Assembly: GCA_964471915.1 (NCBI GenBank)
Contig: CAYYID010000007.1
Coordinates: forward strand, 59,441-123,440
DNA length: 64,000 nt
Source of the DNA: JAIEPW01 sp964471915
Lineage (GTDB): Bacteria; Acidobacteriota; Terriglobia; Bryobacterales; Bryobacteraceae
Reading direction: 5' to 3'
The position numbers and the translations under genes were made by a program. Shown here one piece after another: positions 1 to 10,078 of the stretch; position 1 is the first letter of the stretch; every line of letters begins with the position of its first letter. Under the pieces are notes generated by a model, which ran no database searches, was not told the origin of the DNA, and saw nothing but the letters and a program-made list of their open reading frames with translations.

Positions 1-1754
<1,754 letters not shown>

Positions 1755-1758
<4 letters not shown>

Positions 1759-3329
1759 GCGGTAACGGCCCGGCCGTCGTAAACGGGGTCCGCCGCGCCA
1801 TCCAGGACGCCGGTGCGCGGGTCGAATTCCACCGCGTGCACGATCCCGAGATGGCGGGCGATTCCCTCCGCGACTTCCACGGCAAATCCGAGCGCCTGCA
1901 AGTGGCGGTCCGCGCCGCGCAGCTCCTCGTGCAGCCGGACTCGCGTTCTCTCGCAGAACACCCGCGGGGCCCGGACGCTCCTTTCGAGCGGCCAGCCCCG
2001 CCCGAGCCGGTTCACCAGCACCTGCATCACGGAGGGCGGGATCCGCTCGCTGCCGGCCGCCCCCAGGGACAGTACCTGTCCGCCATCCCGCAACGCGATA
2101 CAAGGGCTCATCTCGGTGAGATCGCGCGCGCCGGGCTTGGCTGTGCCGCCCGCCATCTGATAGCTGTGCGCGTAGAAGAACCCGAGTTCCGGGTGCGCCA
2201 CTCCGGCGCCGAAGCGCGGTCCGATCGAGGTAGTGAGGGCGACCGCGTTCCCTTCGCGGTCGATCGTGGAGAGGTGCGTCGTGTCGTGGCCGTCATCCGG
2301 TGCGGGTCCCGCCTCTCGACGCACCGGCCGGCCCAGCGCCGCCCGGATCCGCTCCGCCCTTTCCCGGGCGAGTTCCGCCGCTGGCAACTGCTCGAGCGGG
2401 ACGCCCCCGGCCTTCGGGGCCAACGTCCGCAGGAACTGCGGCCGGTCCTCCATCGCTTGCGCGATGATCCGCGTCAACAGTTCCACCTCGTGCGGATCGG
2501 GACCGCCGGGCGCGAACTCGAAGTGCGACGCGATGTTCAGCAGTTCGGCCAAGGTGTTCCCCCAGGCGTGCCGCCCCAGGCTGATCACCGTGGCGTCGCG
2601 GAACCGGCCGCGCACCAGCAACCCCTCCCCCGGACGGTATGCCGCCAGATCCGCCGCCCGAACGAACCCGGCCGCGAGGTCGCCCGCCAGCGCCGCTCCC
2701 GCTTCCGCGCCGTAAAATGCCCGGGTGCCTCCGCGCGCCAACCGCCGCAGCGTCTCGGCCAACGCCGGCTGGCGAAGCGTCTCCCCCGCCGCGTACGGCG
2801 CGCCATCGGACCGCAGAAAATGCCGCCGCGCGCCGGGATCGCTGGCCAGCTTCGCGCGCTCCGCGGCGAAGATCTCCGCCAGCCGCGGCGTAACGGCAAA
2901 TCCCCCCTCCGCCAGGCGGATCGCCGGTTCCAAGGCGCGGCTCAGCGGCAGCCGCCCGTACGCTCCCAGCAGCCGCGCGAGTGCCGCGGGATTGCCCGGC
3001 ACCGGCGCCACGCCGCGGCCGCTCTGCTTGGCCGCCCGGTATCCCGCCGGCACCCGGGTCGCGCCGTCAATTCCGAACAGCCGGCCACCCGCGCGCCGGA
3101 TCACGATCTGGCAGCGCCCCGCCAGGCTGGTCATCGGAGGATCCGTCACGGCGAGCGCGAACGCGGCGGCTGCCGCGGCATCCATCGCGTTGCCGCCCGC
3201 CGCCAGCAGCTCCGCGCCCGCCTCTGCCGCCGCCGGGGTGCTTGCTGCCGTCATGCCGCCCCGCACGCGCGCCACCGCCAGAGAGGAGGCGCCCAGGGTC
3301 AGCAGCGATCGCCGGCTGAGCAGTGACAT
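1755..3329 (-). CDS. ggt: Gamma-glutamyltransferase, Tat-type signal
   Basis: A 524-residue Ntn-hydrolase that would transfer or hydrolyse gamma-glutamyl groups (for example from glutathione) outside the cytoplasm. The chosen ATG gives an N-terminus with twin arginines followed by a hydrophobic stretch (SRRSLLTLGAS), a Tat-like signal; a longer frame upstream adds only Arg-rich sequence. The autoprocessing/catalytic Thr is Thr350 in DTTHLSTID, the expected N-terminus of the small subunit. MSPCIALRDGG and LGAAGSERIPPSVMQ match the oxyanion and substrate-binding region of the small subunit. An early region of the large subunit is AGGNAMDAAAAAAF. Length is slightly short for the family. Convergent with the CocE-type hydrolase. 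Confidence 0.9.
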
Positions 3330-3494
3330 GCGGGGACGAGTGTATCGCCCGTGAGTCGTCTGCCGCAATCGGCGCGCCTGGCGCCGCGCGGATCGATCGC
3401 CCACGGAGCAAACTGCCCGGCCGGGCCTCTGCTAACTTGGAGAATCCATGATCGCGAGCGCAATCCGGCTTTATTCCGTAAGGCAGAACGCTGA

Positions 3495-4485
3495 ATGAAC
3501 GCCGCGCTCTTTCTGGGCGGGCTTGCGCTGCTGCTCACCTCCGCAAAGTATTTCGTGGATGGCATCGCACGCCTGGCGGGCGCGCTCGGCGTTCCGCCTC
3601 TGGTGATCGGCATGACCGTGGTCGCCTTCGGAACCTCGACGCCCGAACTCGTTGTGAACGGAATATCCGCGTCGCGCGGCGAGACGGCGCTGGCCTTCGG
3701 CAACATCGTTGGCTCCTGCATCGTGAACGTGGGCTTCGTCCTGGCGGTGACCGCGCTGGTCCGTCCGCTCAAGGTGGAACCGTCCCTGATCACCCGCGAG
3801 CTCCCCATGCTGCTGCTCGCGGTGGCGGCCTTCCTCGCGCTGGGCTCCGACCGGTTTCTGGACCGCGCGCCCGCCGACTTGCTGGCCCGGGCCGACGGAA
3901 TCATCCTGCTGCTGCTGTTCGCACTGTTCCTGTACTACACGGCCATCTACACGGTGGCGAAACGCCTCGCCGGCGGCGCGGAGGACGCCTTTGTGGCCGA
4001 GGTGCGCGCGGAACTGCCGCCGCGGCGCCGCGATCCGGGCCTTGCGAAGGACGTGGCGGTGACCCTGGCCGGGCTCGCGGGCGTGTCTCTCGGCGCGAGC
4101 TGGACCGTCGATGGCGCCACGGGGCTCGCGCGGCTGTTCGTGCCTCGCGGAGAATGTCATCGGCCTCACCATTGTTTCGGCCGGCACCACCCTCCCGGAA
4201 CTCATCACTTGCGTGATGGCGGCGCGCCGCGGCAACGCGGACATCGCCCTCGGCAATGTCGTCGGCTCCAACATCTTCAACCTCCTGGCGATCGGCGGCA
4301 CCGTGGCGACCCTCCGTCCCGTCCCGGTTCCCGCAGGAGGGGAGCGGGACCTGTTGTTCATGGCGCTGCTCACCGCTATCTTGCTGCCGGTGGCTATCCG
4401 CAGCAGCCGGACCGTAACCCGCGGGGAAGGAGCCTTCCTGCTCGCGCTGTACGCGGCGTATCTGTCGTTCCGGCTCGCTGGTTGA
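3495..4485 (+). pseudogene. Na+/Ca2+ exchanger (CaCA, YrbG-like), frameshifted
   Basis: An inner-membrane cation exchanger of the CaCA superfamily split by a frameshift. Codons from 3495 give the first half, with alpha-1 repeat FGTSTPELVVNG and GNIVGSCIVN. The second half, in the next frame, has the alpha-2 repeat AGTTLPELITC and GNVVGSNIFN. The frame changes at about 4140: read in frame 1 up to LARLF (4139), skip one base, and CLAENVIGLTIV continues in register, so an extra G near 4140 (or a 2-base loss) explains it. The repaired product is about 329 residues, normal for the family. Without the shift the first frame runs into arginine/proline-rich nonsense to 4526. It could be a sequencing error or a genuine pseudogene. 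Confidence 0.85.
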
Positions 4486-4491
4486 GCGGGA

Positions 4492-4525
4492 CAGCCCTTC
4501 CGGCCCTGAGCCGGGTGAAGGGCTG
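4492..4525. terminator. Hairpin between convergent exchanger and folK genes
   Basis: CAGCCCTTC (4492-4500) pairs perfectly with GAAGGGCTG (4517-4525), and an inner CGGC/GCCG pair extends the stem with a small bulge. It sits exactly between two convergent genes, where a bidirectional terminator would be expected, but there is no T-run on either side, so intrinsic termination is uncertain. Confidence 0.5.
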
Positions 4526-4533
4526 AGGAATCG

Positions 4534-5010
4534 CTACAGCCGCCGGACCCCTTGCGCCGGCACCTCGCGCAGCAGCTCCCGCACCGTCTTCTTGTGTACG
4601 GGATGCCAGAGGTGGGGCGCGATTTCGGCCAGCGGCTCCAGTACGAACCGCCGCTCCGCGATCCGGGGATGCGGCAGCTCAAGCACGGCGGTCTGCATCA
4701 CCTTGGCCTCGTAGAACAGCAGATCGAGGTCGATCACCCGGGGTCCTTTGGGCGTCAGCCTCCGGCGTCCCATCGCCCGCTCGATGCCCTGCAGGCGCTT
4801 CAGCAGTTGGATCGGGAACGCTTCGGTTTCGGCCTCCAGCACCTGATTGAGGAAGGCGGGCTGATCCCGCACATCCCGCGGCTCCGTCTCGTAGACGGAC
4901 GAAGCCTGCCGCACCAGCACGCCGGCGTCCGGCAACTGCCGCAGCGCCTCCGCGAGGTTCGCGGCCCGGTCGCCGAGGTTCGTGCCGAGCGCGAGGTAGA
5001 TGGTTTTCAT
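4534..5010 (-). CDS. folK: HPPK, folate biosynthesis pyrophosphokinase
   Basis: 6-hydroxymethyl-7,8-dihydropterin pyrophosphokinase, the ATP-dependent step before dihydropteroate synthase in folate synthesis. Family motifs run in order: ALGTNLGDR near the N-terminus, FLNQV, GPRVIDLDLLFY (Mg-ATP-binding Asp pair) and LPHPRIAERRFVLEPL. The 158-residue length is standard. The start was set at MKTIYLALGTN; an upstream in-frame ATG adds only seven residues. It is last in a minus-strand run flaG-fliS-ruvB-folK and ends convergently with the exchanger gene. Confidence 0.95.
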   Translation of the reverse strand: MKTIYLALGTNLGDRAANLAEALRQLPDAGVLVRQASSVYETEPRDVRDQPAFLNQVLEAETEAFPIQLLKRLQGIERAMGRRRLTPKGPRVIDLDLLFYEAKVMQTAVLELPHPRIAERRFVLEPLAEIAPHLWHPVHKKTVRELLREVPAQGVRRL

Positions 5011-5066
5011 GTGGGGATGCGCTACTGCCATTGTAAGCGCGAGGTTTTGCTGCCAGCGCCGGCTTT

Positions 5067-6092
5067 TTAGAACAGCGTGTTCTGCGTGCTGCGCGGCCGC
5101 CGCGCGATACCGAAGTAGTCGAAGGCCCGCTCCGTCGCCACCCGGCCCCGCGGCGTCCGGTCCAGGAACCCGAGCTGCATGAGGTACGGCTCGTAGACTT
5201 CCTCGATGGTGTCCGGCTCCTCGTCGATCGACGCGGCGATGGTGTTCACCCCCACCGGACCCCCGCTGTACTTGTCGAGGATGGTGAGCATGATCTTCTG
5301 GTCGATCTCGTCGAGCCCGTAGCGGTCGACTTCGAGCAGATCCAGCGCCTGCTTCGCCACCCCCAGATCCACGTTGCCGGCGGCGCGCACCTGCGCGTAA
5401 TCCCGCACCCGCCGCAGCAGGCGGTTGGCGATCCGCGGGGTCCCGCGCGCCCGCCGCGCGATTTCCTCCGCGCCCGGCGTGTCGATCGCAAGCTCCAGCA
5501 GCGACGCCGAGCGCAGCACGATCCGCGTCAGCTCGGGAACATCGTAATGATTCAGCCGCAGCACCAGCCCGAAGCGCCCGCGCAACGGCGCGCTGATCAG
5601 GCCCTGCCGCGTGGTCGCCCCGATTGCCGTGAACCGCTTCAGGTCCATCGGCACCGTCCGCGCCCCGGGACCCGTCCCGATCAGGATGTCCATGCGGAAG
5701 TCCTCGAGCGCCGAATAGATCATCTCCTCGACGTCCGGCAGCAGCCGGTGGATCTCGTCGATGAAGAAGACCTCGCGCTCGTGCAGGTTCGAGAGGATCC
5801 CGACCAGATCCAGCTTCTTTTGCAGCACCGGACCCGAGGTTTGCTGGTAGCCGACGCCGAGCTCCTGGGCGATGATGTTGGCAAGCGTGGTTTTGCCGAG
5901 TCCCGGGGGTCCGTAGAGCAGGACGTGGTCCATGGCCTCGCCGCGCAGGCGCGCGGCCTCGATGGCGATGGCGAGGTTCTCCTTGACCTTGAGCTGGCCC
6001 GCGAAGTCGGCCAGCTTGCCGGGCCGGAGGGCGGCTTCGAACTGGCGTTCCTCGTCGCGCGGCTGCGCGGAGACGATGCCGGAATCGCGCAT
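5067..6092 (-). CDS. ruvB: Holliday junction branch-migration helicase RuvB
   Basis: The hexameric AAA+ motor that works with RuvA and RuvC in recombination repair. Visible motifs: Walker A GPPGLGKT (residues 61-68), Walker B FIDEIHRL, sensor IGATT, Arg finger PLRGRFG, and a C-terminal winged helix (SGGPVGVNTIAASI to GFLDRTPRGR). At 341 residues it is full length. ruvA and ruvC are not in the window. It lies downstream of fliS with a 25-base gap and upstream of folK. Confidence 0.97.
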   Translation of the reverse strand: MRDSGIVSAQPRDEERQFEAALRPGKLADFAGQLKVKENLAIAIEAARLRGEAMDHVLLYGPPGLGKTTLANIIAQELGVGYQQTSGPVLQKKLDLVGILSNLHEREVFFIDEIHRLLPDVEEMIYSALEDFRMDILIGTGPGARTVPMDLKRFTAIGATTRQGLISAPLRGRFGLVLRLNHYDVPELTRIVLRSASLLELAIDTPGAEEIARRARGTPRIANRLLRRVRDYAQVRAAGNVDLGVAKQALDLLEVDRYGLDEIDQKIMLTILDKYSGGPVGVNTIAASIDEEPDTIEEVYEPYLMQLGFLDRTPRGRVATERAFDYFGIARRPRSTQNTLF

Positions 6093-6117
6093 GAAGCTCT
6101 AGTTTGGCATAGCGCGG

Positions 6118-6543
6118 TCAGGCCGAGAAATTGATCGCGGCGTGCGGGGCGCCGGCGCCGACCGCCTCGGCCGGCTCCGCCGCCAGTTGCTGCCACGCTT
6201 CGGCGAGGGTGCTCAGCAGTTTTTCGGCTTCGGCCAGGGGCGCGTCCGCTTGCTCGACTTGGGCGCGGGCGAGCAGTTCGAGGACGTAGGCGTAGACGGC
6301 CGCGAGGCGCCTGGCGACTTCGCCTTGAGTGGGATCGAGCGCCGTGGAGAGTTCGCCGACGATCAGCGACGCGCGGGTGATCGCGGCGCCCCGCTCCCGG
6401 ATCTCGCGGCGCGCGACGTGCCGGCGGGCGGCCGCAATCGCTTCCACCCCGCCCCGGTACAGCAGGCAGACCAGCTCCACCGGGCTGGCGTTCAGAATGG
6501 CGCTGTTCAGATAGTTGTCACGAGCCGCGTTTGCCGAGTACAC
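6118..6543 (-). CDS. fliS: Flagellin export chaperone FliS
   Basis: FliS binds the C-terminus of flagellin and prevents premature polymerisation in the cytoplasm. The N-terminal pattern NYLNSAILNASPVELVCLLY matches the family (AYxxxxVxTASPxxLxxMLY), followed by a four-helix pattern and the conserved segment GELSTALDPTQGEVARRLAAVY. Length 141 is normal. It follows flaG by 45 bases. No flagellin, fliD or other flagellar gene is visible here, so its main partners must lie elsewhere. Confidence 0.9.
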   Translation of the reverse strand: MYSANAARDNYLNSAILNASPVELVCLLYRGGVEAIAAARRHVARREIRERGAAITRASLIVGELSTALDPTQGEVARRLAAVYAYVLELLARAQVEQADAPLAEAEKLLSTLAEAWQQLAAEPAEAVGAGAPHAAINFSA

Positions 6544-6588
6544 GTTTCGGGCTTCTCCTGCCGTGGTTTCGAGGGTCCCGCCCCCGCT

Positions 6589-6873
6589 TTACTTCTCGGC
6601 TGCCCGCCGCAAAACTTCTTCCGCCGGGATCTGCAGCACCACTTCGCGCGTCAGCCGGTCCACGATCCGCACCAGCGCCCGCCGCGTCTCCCGGTCGAAA
6701 ACAAACGTCAGCTCGTTGCCCGATCCGAACAACGCGCCGGCATCCACCTTCTTCACCGCTTGAATCAGCTCCCGCTGCTCCTTCTGCTGCTGGCGAGTGA
6801 GGCTCTCCAACGGCGCCGTGGGTCCCCGCGCCGCCTGTGCCTCTGCTCGCGCCGTCACCGCTGCGATATCCAT
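6589..6873 (-). CDS. flaG: FlaG family flagellar protein
   Basis: A 94-residue protein with a variable Ala/Gln-rich N-terminus and the conserved FlaG core ELTFVFDRETRRALVRIVDR followed by EVVLQIPAEEVLRRA. FlaG affects flagellar filament length or assembly in several bacteria; its biochemical role is not settled. It heads the minus-strand run flaG-fliS-ruvB-folK and is divergent from the UGSC selenoprotein gene. No strong Shine-Dalgarno is seen just before the ATG, and a small hairpin lies immediately upstream. Confidence 0.85.
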   Translation of the reverse strand: MDIAAVTARAEAQAARGPTAPLESLTRQQQKEQRELIQAVKKVDAGALFGSGNELTFVFDRETRRALVRIVDRLTREVVLQIPAEEVLRRAAEK

Positions 6874-6882
6874 CTCGCTCTT

Positions 6883-6905
6883 GCAGAAGGATCAACGCCT
6901 TCTGC
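6883..6905 (-). promoter_or_regulatory. Hairpin in flaG 5' leader
   Basis: GCAGAAGG and CCTTCTGC form a perfect 8-bp stem with a 7-base loop, about 10 bases upstream of the flaG ATG. A GGAGGAG run lies just beyond the hairpin. It could influence flaG translation; this is inferred from position only. Confidence 0.35.
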
Positions 6906-6981
6906 TCCTCCTGGAACTCCTTATCGGCTCGCCGCGCTGGGTCTTGAGCCGCGCTCCCGCCGTTTTGCTATCGTGATCCCC

Positions 6982-7512
6982 ATGGCCGTCACCCTCGTCA
7001 ATCCCATGAATGAGGCCGCCCGGGACGCCGCCCTCCCCGCCCCGCGCCTGAAATCCCTCGCCGGAACCAAAGTCGCGCTGCTCGATATCTCCAAGCCGGG
7101 CGGCGACGTTTTTCTGAACCACCTCGAGAAACTGCTCCGCGAACGCTACGGCGTCGCGGAGATCCTCCGCGCGCGCAAGCCCACGTTCACCAAACCCGCG
7201 CCCGAATCCATCCTTTACGGGCTGGCCGGCGCGAAGCCCCATGCCGTCATCGAAGGCCTGGCCGATTGAGGCTCCTGCACCACGTGCAGTTTGCACGACA
7301 CGGCCAAGTTCGAATCGCTCGGCATTCCCTCCGTACCCGTGGCCACCACGGAGTTCCGCACCGCCGCGCGCGCTCAGGCGAGCCAGCTCGGCCGCCCGGA
7401 CTTCGACGCCGTCTACGTGGCGCACCCCATTCAGGACCAGACGCGCGCTGAGATCGAGGCCCGCGCCGAGTCCGCCATCGGCGAAATCGTCAGCCGGCTG
7501 CTGGCCGGCTGA
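6982..7512 (+). CDS. UGSC-family selenoprotein (Sec encoded by in-frame TGA)
   Basis: A frame starting at ATG 6982 runs to codon 95 (GLAD), meets TGA at 7267-7269, and continues without a further stop to TGA 7510-7512. Reading the first TGA as selenocysteine gives a 176-residue protein with Sec96 in U-G-S-C followed by TTC and SLHDTAKFESLGIPSV. This is the signature of the UGSC family, named for its Sec-Gly-Ser-Cys motif, known with either Sec or Cys in that position. The protein is predicted soluble and cytoplasmic, with a possible thiol/selenol redox site; its reaction is not known. Halves on both sides of the TGA look coding (KVALLDISKPGGDVFLNHLE; DAVYVAHPIQDQTRAEIE). ATG 7006 is an alternative start. 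sel genes are not in the window. Confidence 0.85.
7283..7297 (+). promoter_or_regulatory. Bacterial SECIS-like hairpin
   Basis: CGTGCA (7283-7288) pairs with TGCACG (7292-7297) around a three-base loop GTT. The loop begins with G and lies 19 bases after the TGA, within the spacing and loop-G requirement described for bacterial SECIS elements bound by SelB. A competing hairpin, CTGCAC/GTGCAG (7275-7289), overlaps it, so the folded form needs testing. Confidence 0.6.
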
Positions 7513-7528
7513 CGGATCTTCGGTGAGC

Positions 7529-7552
7529 CCGCGGGACGGCGGCGTCCCGCGG
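7529..7552. terminator. Strong hairpin between convergent UGSC and slipin genes
   Basis: CCGCGGGACG (7529-7538) and CGTCCCGCGG (7543-7552) form a perfect 10-bp GC stem with loop GCGG. It is placed between the stop codons of two convergent genes. No T-run follows, so it may be a factor-dependent or bidirectional terminator, or a transcript-stabilising stem. Confidence 0.55.
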
Positions 7553-7564
7553 ACCGATTGCGGC

Positions 7565-8689
7565 TTACTGCTTTTCCTCGCCCAGCGTGACCAGGCGGTT
7601 CAGCAGCGTGTCGAAGCCGCCGTGGATGGTGATCTTATCCACCTTCTCGGCGACCTTTTCGAGCGTCTCCAGCTCCTTCAACCGCACCAGGAGCGGGTTC
7701 TCTTCGAGCAGCCGCGCGGTGTTCAGCAGCGAACGGGTCGCCGCCGTCTCCTCGCGCCGGCGGATCAGGTTGGCCTGCGCCTCCTTTTCCGCCGTCACTA
7801 CCCGGTTGAGGATCTCGCGGACTTCGCCCGGCAGCACGATGTCCTTGATGGCCATCGCCGCCAGACGAACCCCGAGCGCTTCGGCCTCGGCACGCACCAC
7901 CGACGCCACCGCCGCGTCGATGTCCGTCTTCTCGGCCAGCACTTCCTCGAGCGTCCGCCGCCCCAGCGACTGGCGAACCGCCAGCTGCACGGCACGGTAG
8001 AGGTGCTCGGCGAAATCCTTCACGCTCGTCTTGGCCCGCACGGCGTCCACCACCTGGTACTCGGCCCAGATGTTGACGCGCAGGGAGACCTTATCCCGGG
8101 TCAGGATCTCCTGACCCGGGATCTCCAGCGCCTGCACGCGGAGGTCGACCACCTCCACGCGCGGCGTGGCCGCCGTGTTCCAGAAGGCGTGCGTTCCCGG
8201 CTCGAGCAGCCGCACGAAGCGGTTGTCGAGGTACAGCAACGCGGCCTTCCCTTCCTCCACGGCCGTGAACGACGCGTTCGCCTCCCGCCCCAAACGGGAC
8301 AGGGGCATCACGAGGTCCGGCGGCACGGCCGGCTGCTCCCGCGCGTCGATCACCTCGGCGGTCACTTCTACCGGGCCGCGCCAGAACAGCACGCGGCTCG
8401 CCGGTCCGATGACCCGCGCGAGCTTCCCGTCGAAGCGCACGATGGCGACTTCGCGGTCGCCCGTCTCCACCTTGGTGAAGTACGGGGCGACCTGGTCCCA
8501 GGCATCCTTGGCTAGGGCATCGGTCCACTCGCTCACGAGAATGACCTCGCGAACGGTGTGGCGCTCGACTTCGATTTTGCGCCCGAACAGCACGTGCTCG
8601 CCCGGTCCGAGGATCCGGTCGAAACGCCGCTTGCGGGTGAGAATGGCGCGCTCCCGGTCGCCCAGCAGCACGCGCTTGTAGAACAGCAT
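7565..8689 (-). CDS. Slipin (SPFH/band 7 domain) protein
   Basis: A 374-residue stomatin-like scaffold protein. The N-terminal half (about 1-150) is a variable beta-rich region; the SPFH domain occupies roughly 150-300 (EGKAALLYLDNRFVRLLEPG to MAIKDIVLPGEVREILN), followed by a coiled-coil segment (EKEAQANLIRRREETAATR) typical of band-7 proteins. These proteins oligomerise at membranes and organise membrane microdomains or partner proteases. No classical transmembrane helix is evident. ATG 8689 was chosen because GGAGG sits eight bases upstream; an in-frame GTG nine bases earlier overlaps that site. No NfeD-type protease partner is adjacent. Confidence 0.85.
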   Translation of the reverse strand: MLFYKRVLLGDRERAILTRKRRFDRILGPGEHVLFGRKIEVERHTVREVILVSEWTDALAKDAWDQVAPYFTKVETGDREVAIVRFDGKLARVIGPASRVLFWRGPVEVTAEVIDAREQPAVPPDLVMPLSRLGREANASFTAVEEGKAALLYLDNRFVRLLEPGTHAFWNTAATPRVEVVDLRVQALEIPGQEILTRDKVSLRVNIWAEYQVVDAVRAKTSVKDFAEHLYRAVQLAVRQSLGRRTLEEVLAEKTDIDAAVASVVRAEAEALGVRLAAMAIKDIVLPGEVREILNRVVTAEKEAQANLIRRREETAATRSLLNTARLLEENPLLVRLKELETLEKVAEKVDKITIHGGFDTLLNRLVTLGEEKQ

Positions 8690-8989
8690 GGCAGTCACCT
8701 CCCTTCGTGTTTTCCATGCTTAGCGAACATCTCTTCGATCAGCTCCCCGGGCCCCGCTCCAACACTCTCCAGACGGACCTCTCCTAGAGCCGCCAGACGA
8801 TTTCCTCTGCGCGCCGATTTCTCATGAATTCACGCGAATATCTTTTCGATACCTACGTGATTCGCGGATCACAGCGCGCGCCGGAAACAATCCCGGACGG
8901 CGGTTTCAGTGGAGGTGCAGAGCCCGGAAGGCGTTGCTTTCGGCCGGCTGGCCTACGGCAGGAACGGAGCCCGGATCGCTTCAGTTGGT
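8690..8989. other. Intergenic region, slipin upstream
   Basis: About 300 bases with no supported gene. On the minus strand a 42-codon open stretch ends at the slipin Shine-Dalgarno (ending EMFAKHGKHEG) but lacks a start codon. Around 8818-8875 the sequence changes to an AT-richer stretch with direct and inverted echoes (ATTCACGCG, GATTCGCGG), resembling the dispersed non-coding repeats seen in many large genomes. No convincing promoter was found for slipin beyond its ribosome-binding site. Confidence 0.4.
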
Positions 8990-9063
8990 TGGCGTGATAA
9001 CGGGATTCGAACCCGTAACCCACAGAGTGACAGTCTGTTGCTCTACCCTTGAGCTATATCCGA
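8990..9063 (-). tRNA. tRNA-Asp (GTC), acceptor stem imperfect
   Basis: On the minus strand a D-arm (GCTC/GAGC), a five-pair anticodon arm (ACAGA/TCTGT) with loop CTGTCAC and anticodon GTC (9029-9031), a five-base variable loop and a T-arm (ACGGG, TTCGAAT, CCCGT) are all intact, ending in G-CCA at 8990. The acceptor stem is not: only the inner GATA/TATC pairs are clean, and the outer bases on the 5' side do not match the 3' side unless A is bulged. It may be a degenerate copy or a tRNA with an unusual stem. Confidence 0.6.
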
Positions 9064-9178
9064 GGCGGGAAAAATCTCCGGCGATCCCCGGCATGCGGTG
9101 GCACAATGTGTCCGCACCAGCGAGGCGTTTGGAACCCCGGCTTGTGGTGATCGTCGGCATAGACATCTTCTCCCTGGG

Positions 9179-9208
9179 TTAGTATGCCAGATCGGGAGAA
9201 ATTGTCAA
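9179..9208 (-). promoter_or_regulatory. Sigma-70-type promoter upstream of tRNA-Asp
   Basis: On the minus strand a perfect -35 TTGACA (9203-9208) is followed after 18 bases by TACTAA (9179-9184). It lies just after the carbonic anhydrase stop codon and points at the tRNA, leaving a leader of about 110 bases. Confidence 0.6.
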
Positions 9209-9220
9209 TATTCCGGATAA

Positions 9221-10078
9221 TTAAGCTTGATTGAGAAGACTCGTGACCGACGGGCTCGAGGCGACGCGCGCGGCGAGCATCTCGAACTCGGGCTCGTCGC
9301 GCGGCGGACGAAAGAGTCCGATCTCGCGCTCCAGGTCCGCGGCGCCTTTCGCCACGGGCACGCGGACGTAGCGGCTGGTCTGGTCGTAGACGCCGTAGAC
9401 CACTTCCAGGCGCTGCGGGTCGTCGAGTTCCATCTGCAGGCGGAACGCCTGCCAGGCCGCGTTCAAGGCCACCGCGCATTCGATCAACGCGGGGCGATAG
9501 CCGGGCTTCTGCTCCACCGGGAGGCCGTGCGCGTTCTTCAGGCCGAGGGCGGCGGCGCGCACGGAGACCTGGAGTTTGTCGAGAATCGCGGCCAGCGGGG
9601 CATCGGTGGCGACGCGCAGATGGCTGCGCGAATCGAGAAACACGTCCACCGCGTTGGCCAGGGCGCCGCAGCGCGAGTGTCCCAACACCACCGCGAGGCA
9701 CATCGATGGAAAGCGCCGCGCCGCGTAGCGCACGCTGCCGACACACTCCGGGGCCAGGACGTTGCCGGCCAGGCGCGTTACGAACAGGTCGTTGGCGCCC
9801 TGCAGGAAGACGAGTTCCGTGGGGACGCGCGAGTCGGAGCAGCCGAGCACGGCCGCGAAGGGCTCCTGGTTGACGGCCCTGTCGTCTTCGCCGATGGCGA
9901 GGTCGCTGAGATCGATCGGCACGATGTGGCGCAAGGAGGCGCCGGGGCTGGTGCCGGTGGCCAGCCGCGCGAAGTCGCGATTGCCGTCCAGCAGGATGCG
10001 GCGCGCCTGCGCGGCGTCGCGCGGCTGGATGTCCGGGTTGGGCGCCGCCGGGTCGTAGCGGAAGATGATCTCGATCAC
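9221..10078 (-). CDS. Beta-carbonic anhydrase
   Basis: A zinc enzyme interconverting CO2 and bicarbonate in the cytoplasm. Zinc ligands and the Asp-Arg dyad are visible: Cys80, Asp82 and Arg84 in GCSDSRVP, and His134 and Cys137 in GHSRCGAL. TRLAGNV follows the first motif as usual. At 285 residues it is longer than the common 200-230, with about 60 extra N-terminal residues and an extended C-terminus (REIGLFRPPRDE). No signal peptide is seen. It stands alone, between the tRNA promoter and a large intergenic region. Confidence 0.93.
   Translation of the reverse strand: MIEIIFRYDPAAPNPDIQPRDAAQARRILLDGNRDFARLATGTSPGASLRHIVPIDLSDLAIGEDDRAVNQEPFAAVLGCSDSRVPTELVFLQGANDLFVTRLAGNVLAPECVGSVRYAARRFPSMCLAVVLGHSRCGALANAVDVFLDSRSHLRVATDAPLAAILDKLQVSVRAAALGLKNAHGLPVEQKPGYRPALIECAVALNAAWQAFRLQMELDDPQRLEVVYGVYDQTSRYVRVPVAKGAADLEREIGLFRPPRDEPEFEMLAARVASSPSVTSLLNQA

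Noticed and set aside
7275..7289. Alternative hairpin CTGCAC-CAC-GTGCAG near the Sec codon
   Set aside because: Competes with the G-loop hairpin 7283-7297 but is too close to the TGA (11 bases to its loop) and lacks a G at the loop start.
8690..8830. 42-codon frame before slipin
   Set aside because: No start codon and it contains a likely non-coding repeat; coding potential is not supported.
8981..9166. 61-codon minus-strand frame with a good ribosome site
   Set aside because: Its second half is the translation of the tRNA-Asp (RVEQQTVTLWVTGSNPV), so it is not a protein gene.
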